From Candidatus Hydrogenedentota bacterium (GTDB taxonomy: Bacteria; Hydrogenedentota; Hydrogenedentia; Hydrogenedentales; SLHB01), in assembly GCA_023384315.1 (NCBI GenBank), contig JAHDWY010000337.1, positions 1 to 5,675 of the forward strand: a stretch of 5,675 nt of DNA. Direction: 5' to 3'. Positions 5,626-5,675 of the stretch are shown one piece after another; position 1 is the first letter of the stretch, and each line of letters begins with the position of its first letter. A program made the position numbers and the translations under genes. The notes below the pieces were generated by a model that searched no databases, was not told where the DNA came from, and saw nothing but the letters and a program-made list of their open reading frames with translations.

Positions 5626-5675
5626 ATGCTGTATTGAAAAGTCAATGTTTTTGTTTTGGGAATGGGGATGAATCA
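5626..5675 (+). other. AT-richer flank; possible start of a next gene at the edge
   Basis: These 50 bases are clearly less GC-rich than the genes and do not continue the interrupted hydrolase reading frame in an obvious way. GGGAATGGGG directly before ATG 5668 could be a start region, but the window ends two codons later and the spacing is too tight to call. Confidence 0.2.

Noticed and set aside
5352..5645. 97-codon minus-strand frame across the repeat element (contains SPFEGGIKGD)
   Set aside because: It is created by the palindromic repeat ends and by the antisense of the decayed hydrolase gene; such peptides are typical spurious translations of these repeats.

Overview
The window is GC-rich chromosomal DNA of a bacterium, probably an uncultured polysaccharide-degrading lineage of the Planctomycetes/Lentisphaerae/Hydrogenedentes type. 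This is inferred from the secreted beta-helix and glycoside-hydrolase-like proteins, the high third-position GC and the loose gene spacing; there is no marker gene to settle it. All large genes lie on the plus strand.

Layout: (1) 2-760 is the 3' part of a gene whose C-terminus looks like the beta-sandwich tail of a large beta-galactosidase-like glycosidase. (2) 761-1173 is a 413-base gap. It holds an 11-bp perfect hairpin (782-816), a minus-strand 36-codon reading frame (836-946) with a well-placed ribosome binding site that encodes a strikingly amphipathic peptide, and a smaller GC-rich hairpin (974-996). (3) 1174-2388 is dinB, DNA polymerase IV, starting at GTG. (4) 2482-3945 is a secreted right-handed parallel beta-helix protein. 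(5) 3952-5403 is a secreted TIM-barrel glycoside-hydrolase-like protein, 6 bases downstream and probably translated from the same mRNA. (6) 5481-5625 is a MITE-like palindromic repeat element, followed by 50 AT-richer bases with nothing assignable.

The most informative signal is at the 3' end. Gene (5) appears broken. Its last 15 residues look off-frame, and the neighbouring frame continues with protein-like sequence, a TGA at 5394, then more protein-like sequence (NWELEERFYEIPAKW) until the repeat element interrupts it at about 5480. The simplest reading is a longer multidomain enzyme that lost its C-terminal domain(s) through a frameshift, a nonsense change and an insertion; assembly error is the alternative for the first two.

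Functionally, (1), (4) and (5) fit extracytoplasmic carbohydrate processing and dinB is an unrelated neighbour. I found no CRISPR array, tRNA, rRNA, integrase or full-length transposase, and no convincing new multi-gene system. The candidates most worth following are the amphipathic micro-ORF and the repeat-interrupted hydrolase.
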